A stretch of DNA of 64,000 nucleotides. Source: Solanum dulcamara. Its lineage: Eukaryota; Streptophyta; Magnoliopsida; Solanales; Solanaceae. Numbering within the stretch: the first letter of the stretch is position 1; each line of letters opens with the position of its first letter. Location of the stretch: NCBI RefSeq assembly GCF_947179165.1, contig NC_077245.1, positions 40,851,286 to 40,915,285 on the forward strand. The letters run 5' to 3'. Below are positions 31,666 to 44,384 of the stretch, piece after piece. The notes under the pieces are model-generated. The model ran no database searches. It was not told the DNA's origin and saw nothing but the letters and a program-made list of their open reading frames with translations. The translations under genes were made by a program, and so were the position numbers.

Positions 31666-34030
31666 TCATTGAAAATTGAGGACGAACTAAGCCATACTTA
31701 ACTTATTAAAGCTTCAATTTCACTTCCCATTCGTAATCAAATTTGGTGATCCAAAGGTTTAAATTCAAGGTAATTTCATGGGGAATCCATTATTGAGCTT
31801 GGAAACTTATTTAGGAGCTTCGTGTGAGGTAAATTTCTATTTTAGCTACTGCCATTGTCATTTTCGAATTGGAATTTTAATAAAATTTTGGTGGATTATA
31901 ACTTGATCATTTAACTCCATTTTTAGTGATTCTTAAGGCTAAATTGTGAGTTTTTACACAAGAAACATTGTAGTGTGCTTGTTTTGGGTTTTGGGGGTTT
32001 TGTTTTTGAGAAATATCTGCTTATAGATTCTGCCATAGTTGCTCCTTTAGCTTGCATTGTGGTAATTTAATTGCATGATCGATTCGTGTTGTTGTCCAAC
32101 CCTGGGATGTGTATCAATTTTATTTGTGAGCTTGGGGTATTATTTTACACTAGTTTTTGGGGTCAATTCCAGAATTTTGGACACGAGTCCCACATTGCCC
32201 ATTTTAGTCCCAGAAATTAATCTATCTCCAAAAATTATGAATTTACTGTCTCAATGATCTTAACGATGTTGTGATTCTATTTTTAATAGCGTGTTAGCAT
32301 TTCGAAACCATTTGAAAAGGGAAAGTTCCGATTTTGGGAGTTCGAGCACACGTGGTTGGCCTATAGGTAGGCTACGATTTTCCCCTATTTATACTGACCA
32401 TGTTTAGGAATTTTTATACTGCATCATGTGAGTTTGGATGGTTTTAGGGGATAAGCATGCTAAATTCCTAGACTTCATGCCCTAGTTCTTATTTTTAGGG
32501 TATTGTTGTACTGTTAAATCATGTCTCCAATTATTGTTGATCATCCATAATTAGTGGTGTGTGATGTGACTTTGGTTATATATTTGAAATCATGTTTCTC
32601 TTTAGTCTAGGTGTAGACAAGTGTTGCCTTAGACTTGCGCGACTTTGGGGTGTCGTTGGGCCATAGAACTTCTCCGACATTATTTCGGATAGTTAGCTCC
32701 CTGTAGACTGATATAGAAGACTTGAGTCTGATAGTCTGAGCTTTAGGTATAGTAACATCACTTTGGGAAACTTACCTCCATAATATCCTATTCGTCTACC
32801 GGCCATGTATCGCTTGGTTCTTGGTTTTATAAGTCTTTTCAATGATTCTAGTTGGATGTGGTTCAGGCTAGGGTAATTCATTGATGACGCTCGATTTGGG
32901 GTACTCTCTATGACATGCGGTTGGATGATGATCCTAATTCGGATCGAATCGCCTTGGTTTGTTGCATAAGTCCATATTTCACTCCATCGGGCGGGGTCCA
33001 AGGCCCTGGCTTGGTATTATAGCCTCGGTCTAAGTCCTTCACTCTTCACTTAGTTATGGTTCATGCCCACAACCTTTATACAGACTTGGTTCAAGTCTGT
33101 CACTCCTTACTATTTTGCTTTGACTCCTTAGCTATAGTCACCTAGTTTAAGTCTGTGGTCTAGCTTACATATGGTTCAAATCTACAATTATCTATCACCC
33201 ATTTCAAGTTCGTGGTTTCTTTTAAATCTCAGTTTGAGTCCTTAACCTTCTGATGAATCATCGGTTCAAGGCCTTATCTACTCAGAGCTTTGGGTTATGA
33301 TTTTAGGATTTTAGGATGGTTCGTTTCAAGTCCAGGAAAATTGTGGCATTGTTGGAACTATACTGGATCCGCTCTTTTTACATCAACTATCTTTAGTTTT
33401 GTTGGGGTTATGGGGGTTCATTCAGGTTGTTACCTTAGACTTGTACATAAGTGTACCCATCGGGTTTATGGGAGCCAGACAGATTTAGCTAGTTTCATTC
33501 TCTTTGTGTGTTGAGTACACTTGTGTACATACCTACATTTACTCAGTCAGCCTATGATGCCTATTGGGTACCTTTTGTTTGGTACTCATACTACACTATG
33601 TATTTATTTTTGTGATACAGGTCTGAGTACTAGTTATCCACGTCGATTCGAGCTAGCTGCATTCGTGATTGGAGGTGAGGGTGAGCACATTGCATTTGGG
33701 ATTTATCCATCTCCCTCTATACATGTATTTCTTGTCTTTTTCTTTTTAAAACAACCCTGTTTCTGTGGTCCACTTTTGGGACTTATCTTTTTTTTTAGTA
33801 GCTTTGTATATGTGACTTTCAGATTCTAGGAGGGATTCTTTATTTGTATATATATTTAGCTTTGCTTTTGCTTGTTTATTTATGTTCCTCTTATTTCATT
33901 AGTTCTTTAAATTGAATTGTTGGTCTTTTACCCTGACATCCTATTACTCGTAGTTTTGGGATATTGGTCAGCTTGCGTACTGGTGGGTCATAGTAGGCAC
34001 CATCATGACCTGAGAAATTAGGTCTTGACT
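31666..34030 (+). mobile_element. 5' LTR of element E, first 0.9 kb missing
   Basis: From AATTGAGGACGAACTAAGCC near 31672 it matches the 3' LTR from 39238 onward, and it ends AGAAATTAGGTCTTGACT, where the 3' LTR has AGGTCATGACA. The part equal to 38323-39230, which should hold the promoter, is deleted at the junction with element D. Confidence 0.82.
33000..33290 (+). repeat. degenerate tandem repeats in E 5' LTR
   Basis: Units of roughly 35-45 bases with GGTTCAAGTCTGT-like cores and CACTCTTCACTTAG-like spacers recur about seven times. The same array lies in the 3' LTR at about 40555-40860. Confidence 0.7.
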
Positions 34031-34033
34031 AGC

Positions 34034-34046
34034 TGGTATCAGAGCC
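34034..34046 (+). promoter_or_regulatory. primer binding site of element E
   Basis: TGGTATCAGAGCC is a perfect match to the plant initiator tRNA-Met primer site, three bases after the 5' LTR. Confidence 0.92.
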
Positions 34047-34244
34047 TCTAGTTCACTAATGTCACCTGTATATATATAACATCTAGTAGAGTTATGTGGA
34101 TCAGTGTGAAGAATTTATGACTTTTCTTCGGGAGTCTACACGATGTCTTTAGGAACGTTCCTCTTTTGTATACTTATCATCCAATGTGTGTCTTATCAGT
34201 TTTTGGAAATCTCACTTGTTCTACTTCTTTATAGGATTGCTAGC
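34047..34244 (+). other. 5' leader of element E
   Basis: It only weakly resembles the leaders of A-D (CATCTAGTAGAGTTATGTGG, CAGTGTGAAGAATTTATGAC). It ends with a pyrimidine-rich acceptor-like TCTACTTCTTTATAG (AG at 34233-34234) eleven bases before the candidate gag ATG at 34245. Confidence 0.5.
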
Positions 34245-35390
34245 ATGCGCGCTAGGGGTAGAGTGCGATCTTGAGGTTATGCTAGGGCTGCAGCATTAGC
34301 CCAAGAATGAGAGCAGACTTTGGAGCTGGAAGAAGAGTCGGGGTATTCCTTGGACTATCACCGCTGAGGTTTTCTAGGGCTATGGGTTAGGATGCCCATG
34401 AGTTTTTACTCACCTTCCAAGAATGGCTGTAGACTTTCGATCTAGTAGAGTTGAGAAGAGCCAACTTCTCTACTTAATAGCTAGATGATCCCACTCAAAA
34501 GTGGTTGCATTCATATTTAGAGACTAGGCCAACTGGGTTTCCACCAGTATCATGGGCTGAGTTTTCAGAGGCCTTCTTAGCCCGGTTTATCCCCAGGAGC
34601 ATTAGAGATCAGTTTTCATGATTGGTAAAGCAAGGATTCATGACAATATCAAAGTATGAGGTCTATTTCCATGAGCTCTCCAAGCATTCTACCATGATTC
34701 TATCTACAAAGGAGGAGAGAGTTTGGTGCTTCATCAAAGGATTGAGGTTTTAGCTATAGATTGAGACTCATCCTTTAGTCTCAATAGGCCACTTATATCT
34801 GGATATGGTAGATCACACCCGCATACTTGAGAGGCTCTGTTGCGAGGCCCAAGGGGGCAGCAGCAAGAGAGTGAGGTAGGAGGATAGCTAGGATAGGCGT
34901 CACTTTAGACCCTGGAAGTCTTATGACATATCTCGCCAGAGATTCCAGCTAAGTCAGTCCAACCACCCCTTCCAGGCCTCTTTTTAAACTTCAAAGGGTG
35001 AACAGCACTATTAGAGTAGCTCTAGTTCCAGTCTGAGTAAGGGCTTAGATAGAGCACAGATAAGTTCTTTCGGCTGAAGCAGCCGACCTCCAGCTTGGAG
35101 CCGGCAGTCATAGGGATGCTATGAGTATGGGGAGCTAGATTATTGGTCTAACAAATGCTTTCAATGCAGGCCAGCCTTACCAACTCCACTAGCAGCTAGA
35201 CCTACAGCAGCACTAGCACCTCCAATTATAGGTGAAGGCCAGGGCCAGGACCACAAGGGTGGTCATCATGGTGCACAGGGAGGTCCCCAAGGAGGCAGGG
35301 AAGGAGGCAGAGTTGATGCACAGGGTAGAGATCCCAAGCCTACTTCTATTTAGCTTCAGGTAGAGCAGAAGCTAAGGCCTTAGATGATTT
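34245..35390 (+). pseudogene. gag: element E gag
   Basis: MRARGRVRS opens at 34245 and meets a stop at once. Capsid pieces in shifting frames include WLHSYLETRPTGFPPVSWAE near 34503 and FLARFIPRSIRDQFS near 34570. FMTISKYEVYFHELSKHST and KEERVWCFIKGLRF follow. A zinc knuckle is expected near 35155 but only CFQCRPA is recognisable. The tail is rich in G, Q and H (GGHHGAQGGPQGGREGG near 35258), a low-complexity stretch before protease. At least eight stops occur. The motif set is that of another chromovirus-type gag, different from A-D. Confidence 0.78.
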
Positions 35391-36640
35391 GATCAGAATT
35401 ACGATTTTATTATGTCATCAGCCCATATTTGCTTTATTTGATGTAGGCTCCACCTATTATTACATATTTATATATTGTGCCCCTCGACTTAGTATGAATC
35501 TGGAGCCCTTAGTTAAGCCATTGTGTGTTTCAATCCGGTAGGTGGTTCTTTAGTAGTGGAGCTGTATTTAGATCCTATATGGTGACTATTCAGGGGCAAA
35601 ACACTAGGGTTGATCTCATTTTGCTTGATATGGTGGATTTTTATTTGATTCTAGCATGGACTGGTTATCCCCTCACCGTGCAGTCTTGGGTTGCTATGCC
35701 AAGACTATTACCTTAGCCATGCTTGGTATTCTACCAATGGTATTGCAGGGCTCTTGTAGTCACACGCCAGTTAGAGTAATTTCTTTTTTTGAGCTTGGAG
35801 GCTAGTGGCTAGTGGGTATTTATCATACTTGGCTCGTGTTAGAGATATGAGTAGGGAAGACCCTACGGTTGATTCAGTACTTATAGTTTGAGAGTTTGCA
35901 TATGTGTTTCCTGTTGATCTGCCCGACCTTCCTTTTGTTCACAATATTGACTTTGCCACTAATGTAGAACTGGGTACCCATCCTATTTCCATTCCGCTAT
36001 ATCATATGGCCCCCATAGAGCTCAAGGAGCTCAGTGTTCAGCTTCAGGATCTCTTAGATAACGATTTATTTGGCCTAGTGTATCACCTTGGGGTGCCCCA
36101 ATCCTATTCGTTAAGAAACAAAATGGTACTATGTAGATGTGTATTGATTATATACAGTTGAATAAGGTAACGGTGAAGAATCCTTATTGCATGCCTAGGA
36201 TTGATGATCTATTGACTTCAGGGTGTCGTAGTATGAGATTCTAGTATACTCGCAGAGCTACGATGAGCATTAGCATATTTGAGAGTAGTGCTCCAGACTT
36301 TGAGAGATCAGCGGCTTTAGGCCAAGTTCTCAAAGTGCGAGTTTTGGCTTAAGTCCGTAGCATTCTTGGGATATGTGGTATCCAAGGATGGTATTATGGT
36401 AAATCCGACCAAGATTGAGGCTATTTGTAACTGGCTTAGTCTATCTCTATGACTGAGATTCATAGCTTCTTCGGATTAACAGGGTACTTTAGGTAATTTA
36501 TGGAGGGGTTCTCTATTATAGTGGCACTTTTGACTCGCTAGGACGTCCATTTTTATGGTCAGAGAAATGTGAGAAGGGCTTTCTGAGGGTTAAGGAGTTG
36601 CTTACCACCTCTCATATATTGACTCTTCCACGACTAGGGA
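35391..36640 (+). pseudogene. pol: element E protease and reverse transcriptase, core deleted
   Basis: Protease relics begin near 35395, where the active-site position corresponds to a degraded DVGSTYYYIF-like reading. They continue with NTRVDLILLDMVDFYLILAW near 35602. RT begins with VFPVDLPDLPFVHNIDF near 35902 and SIPLYHMAPIELKEL. It runs through CVLIIYS and, in another frame, MPRIDDLL near 36190. Directly after IDDLL the sequence passes to the region just downstream of the catalytic block (ILVYSQS-like reading near 36240), so some 250 bases with the catalytic aspartates are deleted. The connection follows with FGLTGYFR-like and MEGFS motifs near 36470. Confidence 0.75.
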
Positions 36641-38275
36641 TTTACCATTTATTGTGATGCATCTGGCATTAGTTTGGGTTGTGTACTAATGCAGCAGGGC
36701 AGGGTTATTGTTTATGCATCGAGGCAGCTTAAGCTGCTTGAGCACAACTACCCTACTTATGACTTAGAGTTGGCAGCGGTTGTTTTTAAAGTTAAGATTT
36801 AGAGGCATAACCTATATAGATTTTGATGTGATATTTACACGGATCATAGGACTTCAATATATTATTAGCCACAGGGATCTTAGTTAGAGCTAGCGCCGTT
36901 GGATTGAGCTGCTGAAGGACTATGACCTCTCTATTCTCTACAATTCGAGCAAGAAGAATGTAGTAGAAGACGCCTTGATTAGGAAGGCGGTGAGTATGTG
37001 TAGATTAGCCTTTCTTTATACTGTAGAGCGACTATTAGCTTTGGACATCCAGTTCTTAGCTAAACAGATGATTCGACTTGATATCTCTATTTCTTAGTGT
37101 GTGCTAGCTTATGTAGGAGATCAGGCCTCTATATTAGACCGAATTTGCAGTCGTCAGTTTGAAGACGGGGATTTAGTTTCACTTTAAGATCGGGTTAGGA
37201 GATGATGTCAGCCTAGCTACGTTAGATTTAGATGGGGTTTTGAGGTTTGGTGGTCGCCTTTACATTTTGAGAGTTGGGGGTTTGATTTAGTTAAAGCTTA
37301 GTAAGGCCCATGATTCAAGATATTCTATTCATCCAGACACCGCTAAGATGTATCATGACTTGAGGCAGCATTAATGCTGGAGAGGAATAAGGAGAGATAT
37401 TATGGATTATGTGTCGTGTTGTTTGAGTTGTCAGTAGGTTAAGGCCGATCATTTGAGGCTTGGTGGCAAGCTTTAGAGATTGCCTATTCCCGAGTGGAAG
37501 TTGGAGGACATCACCATGGATTTCATTATAGGTTTGCCTCGCATTTCCTGTGGTCTTGATAGTATTTGGGTCATCATGGATCGATTGACCAAGTCAACAC
37601 ACTTCCTTCCCATTCATATTTCCTACAGTGTTGAGAGGTTGGCCCGTATCTACATTTGGGAGATGGTTCTCCTTCTGCCAACTTCTGTCATCTCAGACCT
37701 GGGCTCACAGTTCACATCTAGCTTTTGGAGGACTTTTCAGAAAGAGTTGGGTACCCGTGTTGACCTTAGCATAGTTTTCCACCTGCAGACTGATGGCTAG
37801 TTGGAGCACACTATTCAGGTTATTGACGATATATTGTGCGCTTGTGTTATGGATTTTGGGTGTGTTCCTCCATGTATCTCTCATAAAGGGCTTGATGATA
37901 TTTATGAGGTGGGGAAAGCTTAGCCCTAAGTACATTGGCCCTTTTTAGATATAGAGGACAGTGTGCGAGGTTACATATGAGTTACCTTTGCCTCCGACCT
38001 TTTTAGCTATTCATCCGGTCTTACATGTTTCGATGTTGCAGTGGTAAGTTCCAGATAAGTCCCATGTGCTTCAGTATGACGCAGTTGACTTGGATGATCA
38101 ATTAAGTTATATTGAGGAGCCAGTTGTTATTTTGGCTGGACATGTTAGGCAGTTGCGATCCAGAGTCATTCCTATGGTTAAGGTCTGTTGGAGGCGTCAT
38201 CCAATCAAAGAGGCTTCCTAGGTGACCGAGCATGAGATGCGAACATAGTTCCCTGGCTTATTTAAGCCTTGAGGT
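36641..38275 (+). pseudogene. pol: element E RNase H, integrase and chromodomain tail
   Basis: RNase H reads [19 protein letters not shown] near 36650 and [20 protein letters not shown] near 36716. Integrase has DSRYSIHPDTAKMYHDLR near 37313 and CLSC near 37420. The core has ITMDFIIGLPRIS near 37510 and VISDLGSQFTSSFWRTF near 37687, both aspartates kept. The third motif, QTDG-stop-LEHTIQ near 37790, keeps its glutamate behind a stop. After VMDFG near 37858 several hundred bases are deleted. The end picks up at LPLPPTFLAIHPVLHVSMLQ near 37983, and EEPVVILAGHVRQLRSRVIP near 38115 closes the chromodomain-type tail. Confidence 0.8.
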
Positions 38276-38322
38276 ACTTCTTGACTCTTACTTTTGTGGA
38301 CGAAAGTTCTTTTAGTAGTGTC
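38276..38322 (+). other. degenerate 3' end of element E interior
   Basis: TTTTGTGGACGAAAGTTCTT is the E version of the TTCGAGGACGAATGTTC motif that precedes the LTR in B. The following polypurine tract has decayed to TTAGTAGTG. Confidence 0.5.
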
Positions 38323-41300
38323 TGTTATAATGACCCTCCAGGTCATTTTTCAATTAACACATTCATTTCACCATTTAGAGAGTTCCTGTAGTGACCCCAA
38401 GTCATTTATCACATGCTGGCACTGACTTTTTGATCGCCTGGTCATTCATTTGGGTTTTAGGACTGTTTCCCTATTTTGGAGTTTTTATAACTTAAAAAAT
38501 TGAATTCGGTCATAACTTCAAGAAAATGACCTAAAATGGAATTCTGACAATTCTATAACCTCTAAAATGGCTAAATTAGGCTAGGAGCATGGTTGGCATG
38601 AGTACCGAGGCAATCAATATGAGTTTGGGGCCATTATGCCCTTTTACCATTGAAATTTGGCTTATGATTGACTTTGGTGAATATCATTGGAAAATGTGCT
38701 CAAATGAAAATTCTGATAGCGCGGTTAGCTCTGAAATTGAGTTTGGTCTAGAACGATCCTTTGTTTACTTCTCTAGGCTTTCAATCTAATCTCAAGGCCC
38801 ATTGTGAAATTTAGCTCAATGACACTTGGGTGTGGGACCCACTTTCAGTCGTAATGACCTCATATGGAAATTTTGACTACGCCATTGAGTTTAGAACATA
38901 GAATTTAGTAGGGTAGCATATCTCATTTGCACGCATGAGATTCTGGATGAATTCCAAGCACCTTGTTGAAATATTCAAACTTGGTGAAAATCAGTATTTT
39001 AGCAGATATCTGGTGTTGGAGGATTTGTTCTCCGTGATCGCGGGTCCTTGGCCGCGTTTTTGGAGATCCAAGAAATTTCTCTCCCCATTCTTGGGGCTTG
39101 GGCTACGTTCATAGAGGTGTATCCCTTTGACCACTCCATTCATGGTCTTCTAGATGCGTTAGCGAAAGCCAAACTTCCTGACCTCTGCGTTCGCAGGCCA
39201 CTTAGGCTGCATTCGCAAAGGTCAAAACCTTTGTGTTTTATTAAAAGACCAAGGACGAACTCAGCCATACTTCACTCCTTCAAGTATCCAATGCTACTCC
39301 CATTCTTAATCAAATTTGGGTACCAAAAGGTCTAAATTCAAGGGAATTTCGTGGGGAATCCATTGGTGAGCTCAGAAACTTTTGTAAGAGCTTCATGTGA
39401 GGTAAATTTCTATTTTAGCTATTTCCATTGTCATTTTCAAATTGAAATTTTAATAAAATTTTGGAAGATTGTAACTTGATTATTTTAGCTCTATTTGTAG
39501 TTATTCTTGAGACTAATGTGTGAGTTTTTGTTCAAGGAACATCGCAACGTGCTTGGTTTGGATCGTGGAGGTTTTGTTTTTTAGAAATTGCTGCTTATAG
39601 ATGTTGCCATAGTTGTTCCTTTAGCTTGAATTATGGGAATTTGATTGCATGATTAGTTCATGTTGTTTTCCAACCCCAGACTGTGTATCAATTTGAATTT
39701 TCAACTTGGGGTGCCATTTTACACTAGTTTTTTGTGTCAATTCTGGACAAAGGTCCCACGTTGCCCTTTTTAGACCCCAAAATTGGTCCTTCTTCAAAGA
39801 CTGTGAATTTAGTGTCTAAACCACCATAACAATGTTTTGATTCTATTTTTGATAGCAAGGCAGCATTACGAGGTTGTTTAGAAAGGAAAAGCTCAGATTC
39901 CGTGAGTTGGAGCATGGGTGGTTGGCCTACAGGTTAGATATAGTTTTTCCCTCGTTAGACTGAGCATGTTTAGTCATTTGTATACTAAATCGTGTGAGTT
40001 TGGAGGGTTTTGGGTGTCTAGCATGATAAATTCCTAGATTTCATGCCCTAGATATTAATTTTGGGGTATTGTCGCACTGTTAAAGCATGTCTTTAGTTAC
40101 TGTTGATCATCCATACTTTGTGGTGTGTGTTTTTCCTTTGGTTATATATTCGGAAGCATGTTTGGCCTTATTCTAGGGTTAGAATAGTGTTTCCTTTGAC
40201 TTGCACGACTTTGGGGTGATATTGGGCCTTAGAACGTTTTCAACATCATTTTGAATAGCTTAGCTCCATGTAGACTGATATAGTAGATTGAATCTGATAG
40301 TCTGAGCTTTAGGTAGGAAGTAACACCAGTTTGGGAACTTTACCTCCATAATTTCCTATTCTTCTACAGGCCCTGTATTGGTTGGTTCTTGGTTCTTGAA
40401 GTCTTTTCGATGATTATGGTTGGATGTGGTTCAGGCTGGGTGATTAATTAATGGTGTTCGATTGTGGGTACTCCCCATGACACGCAGTTGTCCGCTGATC
40501 CTAATTCAAACTGACTCACCTTTATTCATTGTTCAAGTCCCTATTTCACTCTATTGGGCAGAGTTCAAGCCCTTGCCTTCATATTATAGCCTCATTCCAA
40601 GTCCGTCTCTCTTCACTTAGCCGTGGTTCGAGCCCATAACCTTTATACAACCTCGGTTCAAGTTCTTCTCTCCTTATTACTTTGGTTTGACTCCTTATTT
40701 ACAGTTACCCAATTCAAGTCTGTGGTTTAGCTTACACTTGGTTCAAATCCACGATTATATATCACCTGATTCAAGTTCTTGGTTGCTTTCAAATCTCGGT
40801 TTAGATCCTTGACCCTCTAATGAGTCATCAGTTCAAGTCCTTATCTACTCATAACTTTGGGTTAAGGTTTTATGTTTTTAGGATGATTCGATTCAAGTCT
40901 AAGAAAATTGTAGCATTGTTGGAACTATACCGGATTCGCTTTGTTTACTTCAAGTATCTTTGCTCTTATCGGGCTTATAGGGGTCCATTTAGGTTGGTAC
41001 CTTTGACTTGTGCACGAGCATACCCGTCAGGTTTATAGGAGCCCGACGAATTTAGCTAGTTTCTTTCTCTTTATATGTTGAGTATGCTCGTGTACATACC
41101 TATATTTACTTCGTATCCTGTCTTTGGTTGTGGTTATTTTTGCGCATTTTAGTTTACTTTTGCTTATCATGCTCAGTTGGTCTATGATGCCTAACGGGAA
41201 CCTGTTATTTGGTACTCATACTATACTCTACATCTATTTTGGAGATATAGGTCTGAGTACTAGCTACCGACGTTGATTCGAGCCAGTTGTGGTCATGATC

Positions 41301-41660
41301 GGAGGTGAGGATGAGCACATTGTGTTCTGTATTTACTCGTCTCCCTCTGTACATGTATTTTGCCTGTCTTTTGCTTTTTGAGACAATCTTCTTTCTGTGG
41401 TCCAATTTTGGGACTTGTACTCTTTTCTAGTAGCTCGGTATATGTGACATCCAGGTTCTAGCAGGGATCCTTTATTTGTATATATTTAAATCTGCTTCCG
41501 CCTATTCATTTATGTTCTTATTATTTCATTACTATTTCTGATTGAATTGTTGGTCTTCTACCTTGACATCCTATTACTCATAGTTTTGGGATATGGGTCG
41601 GCTTATATACTGGTGGGTCATAGTAGGCACCATCATGACTTGAGAAATCAGGTCATGACA
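38323..41660 (+). mobile_element. 3' LTR of element E
   Basis: It starts TGTTATAATGACCCTCCAGG and ends AGGTCATGACA, giving 3338 bp. A patch of CGC-type words lies at 39020-39240, a donor-like GAG|GTAAAT at 39400-39407 (also in the 5' LTR at 31827-31834), and degenerate tandem repeats at about 40555-40860. The 5-bp sequence after it is ATAAC; the matching left copy was lost with the 5' truncation. Confidence 0.87.
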
Positions 41661-41957
41661 ATAACTACACTTCATTAATAACTGGAATATCGACCTATGG
41701 GATGACTCTAAGAGTCGTAGAAAAGTTGACGAGTCGTCAAAACAACTCATCTTGCAGGTCTGAGAATGACTTTAAAAATCAAGCCTCTGAAGTTTGCAAA
41801 TGATTCATTTCTATGATTCGTCTTCATGATAACGAATCAATGTTTGGGCTCGTCCTGCAGGTTCCAAAACCTACAAACTTTAAGGTTCTCTAAGGGTTGG
41901 TTACGATTTGTGTCTATGACTTATAACAATTCCTATGAATCGTCCTATTAAGTTGTA
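41661..41957. other. short spacer between E and outer LARD-like element
   Basis: About 300 bases with repeated GACTC/GAGTC and GACGAGTCGT words and no coding frame. It may be a piece of an older LTR into which both neighbours inserted. I see no gene. Confidence 0.4.
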
Positions 41958-42473
41958 TGTTATACCCTGTACTTTTGTACCTTGGAAGGTTCTTCAAATT
42001 CTTAAGCTTCTTAAGTTTCTTGAAAGGTTATTAAGCTTCATAGATATCACCATGTGAGTCGTATAATCTATAACGCTACCAAACAACTTTAAAGAAGGGA
42101 GAATGTGACACCCCATAGTAGGGAAGATTGGAAATATGGTTATAAGAATTCGGAAGAAGTTGGAGGCCAAGTAATGAGTCGTAGGACTCGACTTACGTAC
42201 ATAAGCTACCAACTTGAAAAATCTTACATTCTTAAGCTACTTGAGTTCATACCAAGCTTACATAGCAAGGATTATATAAGTTCGTAAACTAAGACGAGAT
42301 TACAAACCCACGAGGAGGAAAAAAAGGTGACACGTGACAGCAAGAGGGAGTGCCACATGGTAGCAGCTGGAAGTGCCATGTGGCAGTAGCTGAAGCAAGG
42401 GGTGCCCCCCCCCCCCACATGCCACGTGGCAGCCCCTAAGTGGAGGAGGTGATGTGTTAGCCCACTAAGGGCT

Positions 42474-42538
42474 TGACATGTGTCACCACTTAGGGGGTGA
42501 CAACATGTGTCATCCCCTAAGGTGGCCTATATATTTAT
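42474..42538 (+). promoter_or_regulatory. LTR1 promoter module
   Basis: TGACATGTGTCA (42474-42485, palindrome), a second ACATGTGTCA and the TATA run TATATATTTAT (42528-42538) lie in a 65-base block. The same order occurs in LTR2, LTR3 and LTR4. Confidence 0.55.
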
Positions 42539-44384
42539 GTTTTATGATCATCCTTATCCAAACAACTCATTCTTATCTCCAAGAAAATTCTAGAAAAAAA
42601 AAAGAGAAGAGAAACTCTAGACTAGAGAGAGGGAGCCACGGATTTAGAGCCAAAACGATAAGTCCTCCAATTTCATTCCATGAATTAATTATCTAGGGTA
42701 TACCACGATGATATGAAGGTTTTAGTAATGTAAATTTATGATTTGGGGCAGCACCAAAAGGACAACAAGCAGCCACAAAGTTTTAATCGCGCTAAAGGAA
42801 CTTTCGAGATGAGTTTTTGCGAGTTTGGCGAGTTTCGGGAAAGATAAGGTTTTTCCTTTAAGATTGGAGTTTATTATGATGTTATGAGGTATATTATATG
42901 TCTTAAATAAGGTTGGAAGTGGAAAAATTGCATAAGTATTCTTGACGTTAGAAACGAACTAAATTGAAGTCGTTATAGTTAAATCGAAGTCGGATAGTGT
43001 GTTGTGATTGTGGTGTTGCGGTTGCATCTGGTTTGGTTGTGTAGTTCAGGGCTGAAAGGTGTTTTAAAAAGGGTATGGGTTCTTCTATTTGCAGCCACAC
43101 GACCCTCCGTTTCATATTGTTAAAGGTTTTACGAAATAAAGATTAAAAACTCTATTTTGGTATCTTAGTTAAGCGAGTTGTTTGGAGTTTGTATTGTGTA
43201 AAGTTGAAGTGATTTACATGTAAATATGCTGCTGGTTTTTATTTTTGGTATGGTTGTTGATATTTTGGCCGAGTTGAAATCTTGGGGATGTTGAAGTTAT
43301 AGGGGAGATGTTGTCCAATTTTCGGTAACTTTAGAGCTAGTAATAAGCTAGTTAAGGGAAATGGATAAGGAAATGATTCCTATGGATATGTGGTTGTAGA
43401 GTTGGAAATTGGAAAGTGAAAGGTTATTAATATTAGTATTTCTTCCATATTAAATAGGTTCAAAAGACGACTAGGCGAATGTGGTAAAGGGTAACCCATA
43501 AGAGGTATGTGAAGCTACCTTCTTTCTCTTGGCATGTTTTTGGCATAAGTATGTAAAGCTACCCTTCTTCTCTCTTGATATGTCTTTGACATCAGTTATG
43601 ATGTTATGATGAAATATTTATGGAACCGAGTCCCTTGATGGGACAAGTAGGATATATGTTACTATCTAAGCATCGGGTCGTACGTTCCACGGCACATATG
43701 TATATGACGACTATATGAGGTGAAGTAAAGAGTATGTAAAGCTTATCTCTTCTTTTGTCTTGGCATGTCTTAGTCATAAGTGGTTGGTATATGTACTATG
43801 GGGATAATTCCATTCATAGAACCCCGAGTATGGTTCGTAAATCTTATTCACTTCTTGATGTTAGAACTCCTGCGATAGTAGAATTATTGTCTTGTAAGTC
43901 TTCTACATGACGAAAGGTACTACACATGAAGCCTATCCCTTCCTTCTCTTGAAATGGCTTAACGTAAGTGAAGCGGTATACAATATGACTTAGATGTAAT
44001 TCCATTTATAGGTTCTGGGTGTAACTCATGGCTTGTACTCAATTCTGAATGTTAAAGGTCCTAAAGCAGTTGAACTACTACCCTCGAGCCTTCCATATGT
44101 TGGATAGTAACTGGATATGCAAGCTCGTATTCCTAAGGGCTCTAGGGCGATGAATGTCTCTGATTATGTAAGTCGTGTAGCATTATCTTGATGCACGTCT
44201 ATGATGCCTGAGGCTCCACTTAATATGATCCCTAATGACCTTCAGAGGGTGCTCAAGACAATTACTACCTAGATCTTCAAGTGACAGTTCACTTGGATAT
44301 TTCATGGAGTCTCAGATAATGATTTAACTTGCATATGGTTACTCACTGCTCTACTCATGCATATGGTTAATATATCTTCCACCG

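Larger units (their letters stand above)
31666..41660 (+). mobile_element. Ty3/gypsy element E
   Basis: E has a truncated 5' LTR (31666-34030), primer site, gag, protease, partial RT, RNase H, integrase and chromodomain tail, then a full 3' LTR (38323-41660). The two LTRs align from 31666/39230 to their ends. Its gag and LTR are clearly different from those of A-D, so it belongs to a separate lineage. Large deletions in RT and after integrase plus many stops show it is old. Confidence 0.85.

Noticed and set aside
33290..33829. Open frames of 74 and 102 codons in the E 5' LTR
   Set aside because: They fall in non-coding LTR sequence; the aligned region of the 3' LTR (40860-41400) does not keep the frames.
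34034..34046. tRNA gene fragment at TGGTATCAGAGCC
   Set aside because: Only the primer-site stretch complementary to a tRNA 3' end is present, at the expected place after an LTR; no tRNA body or promoter boxes were seen.
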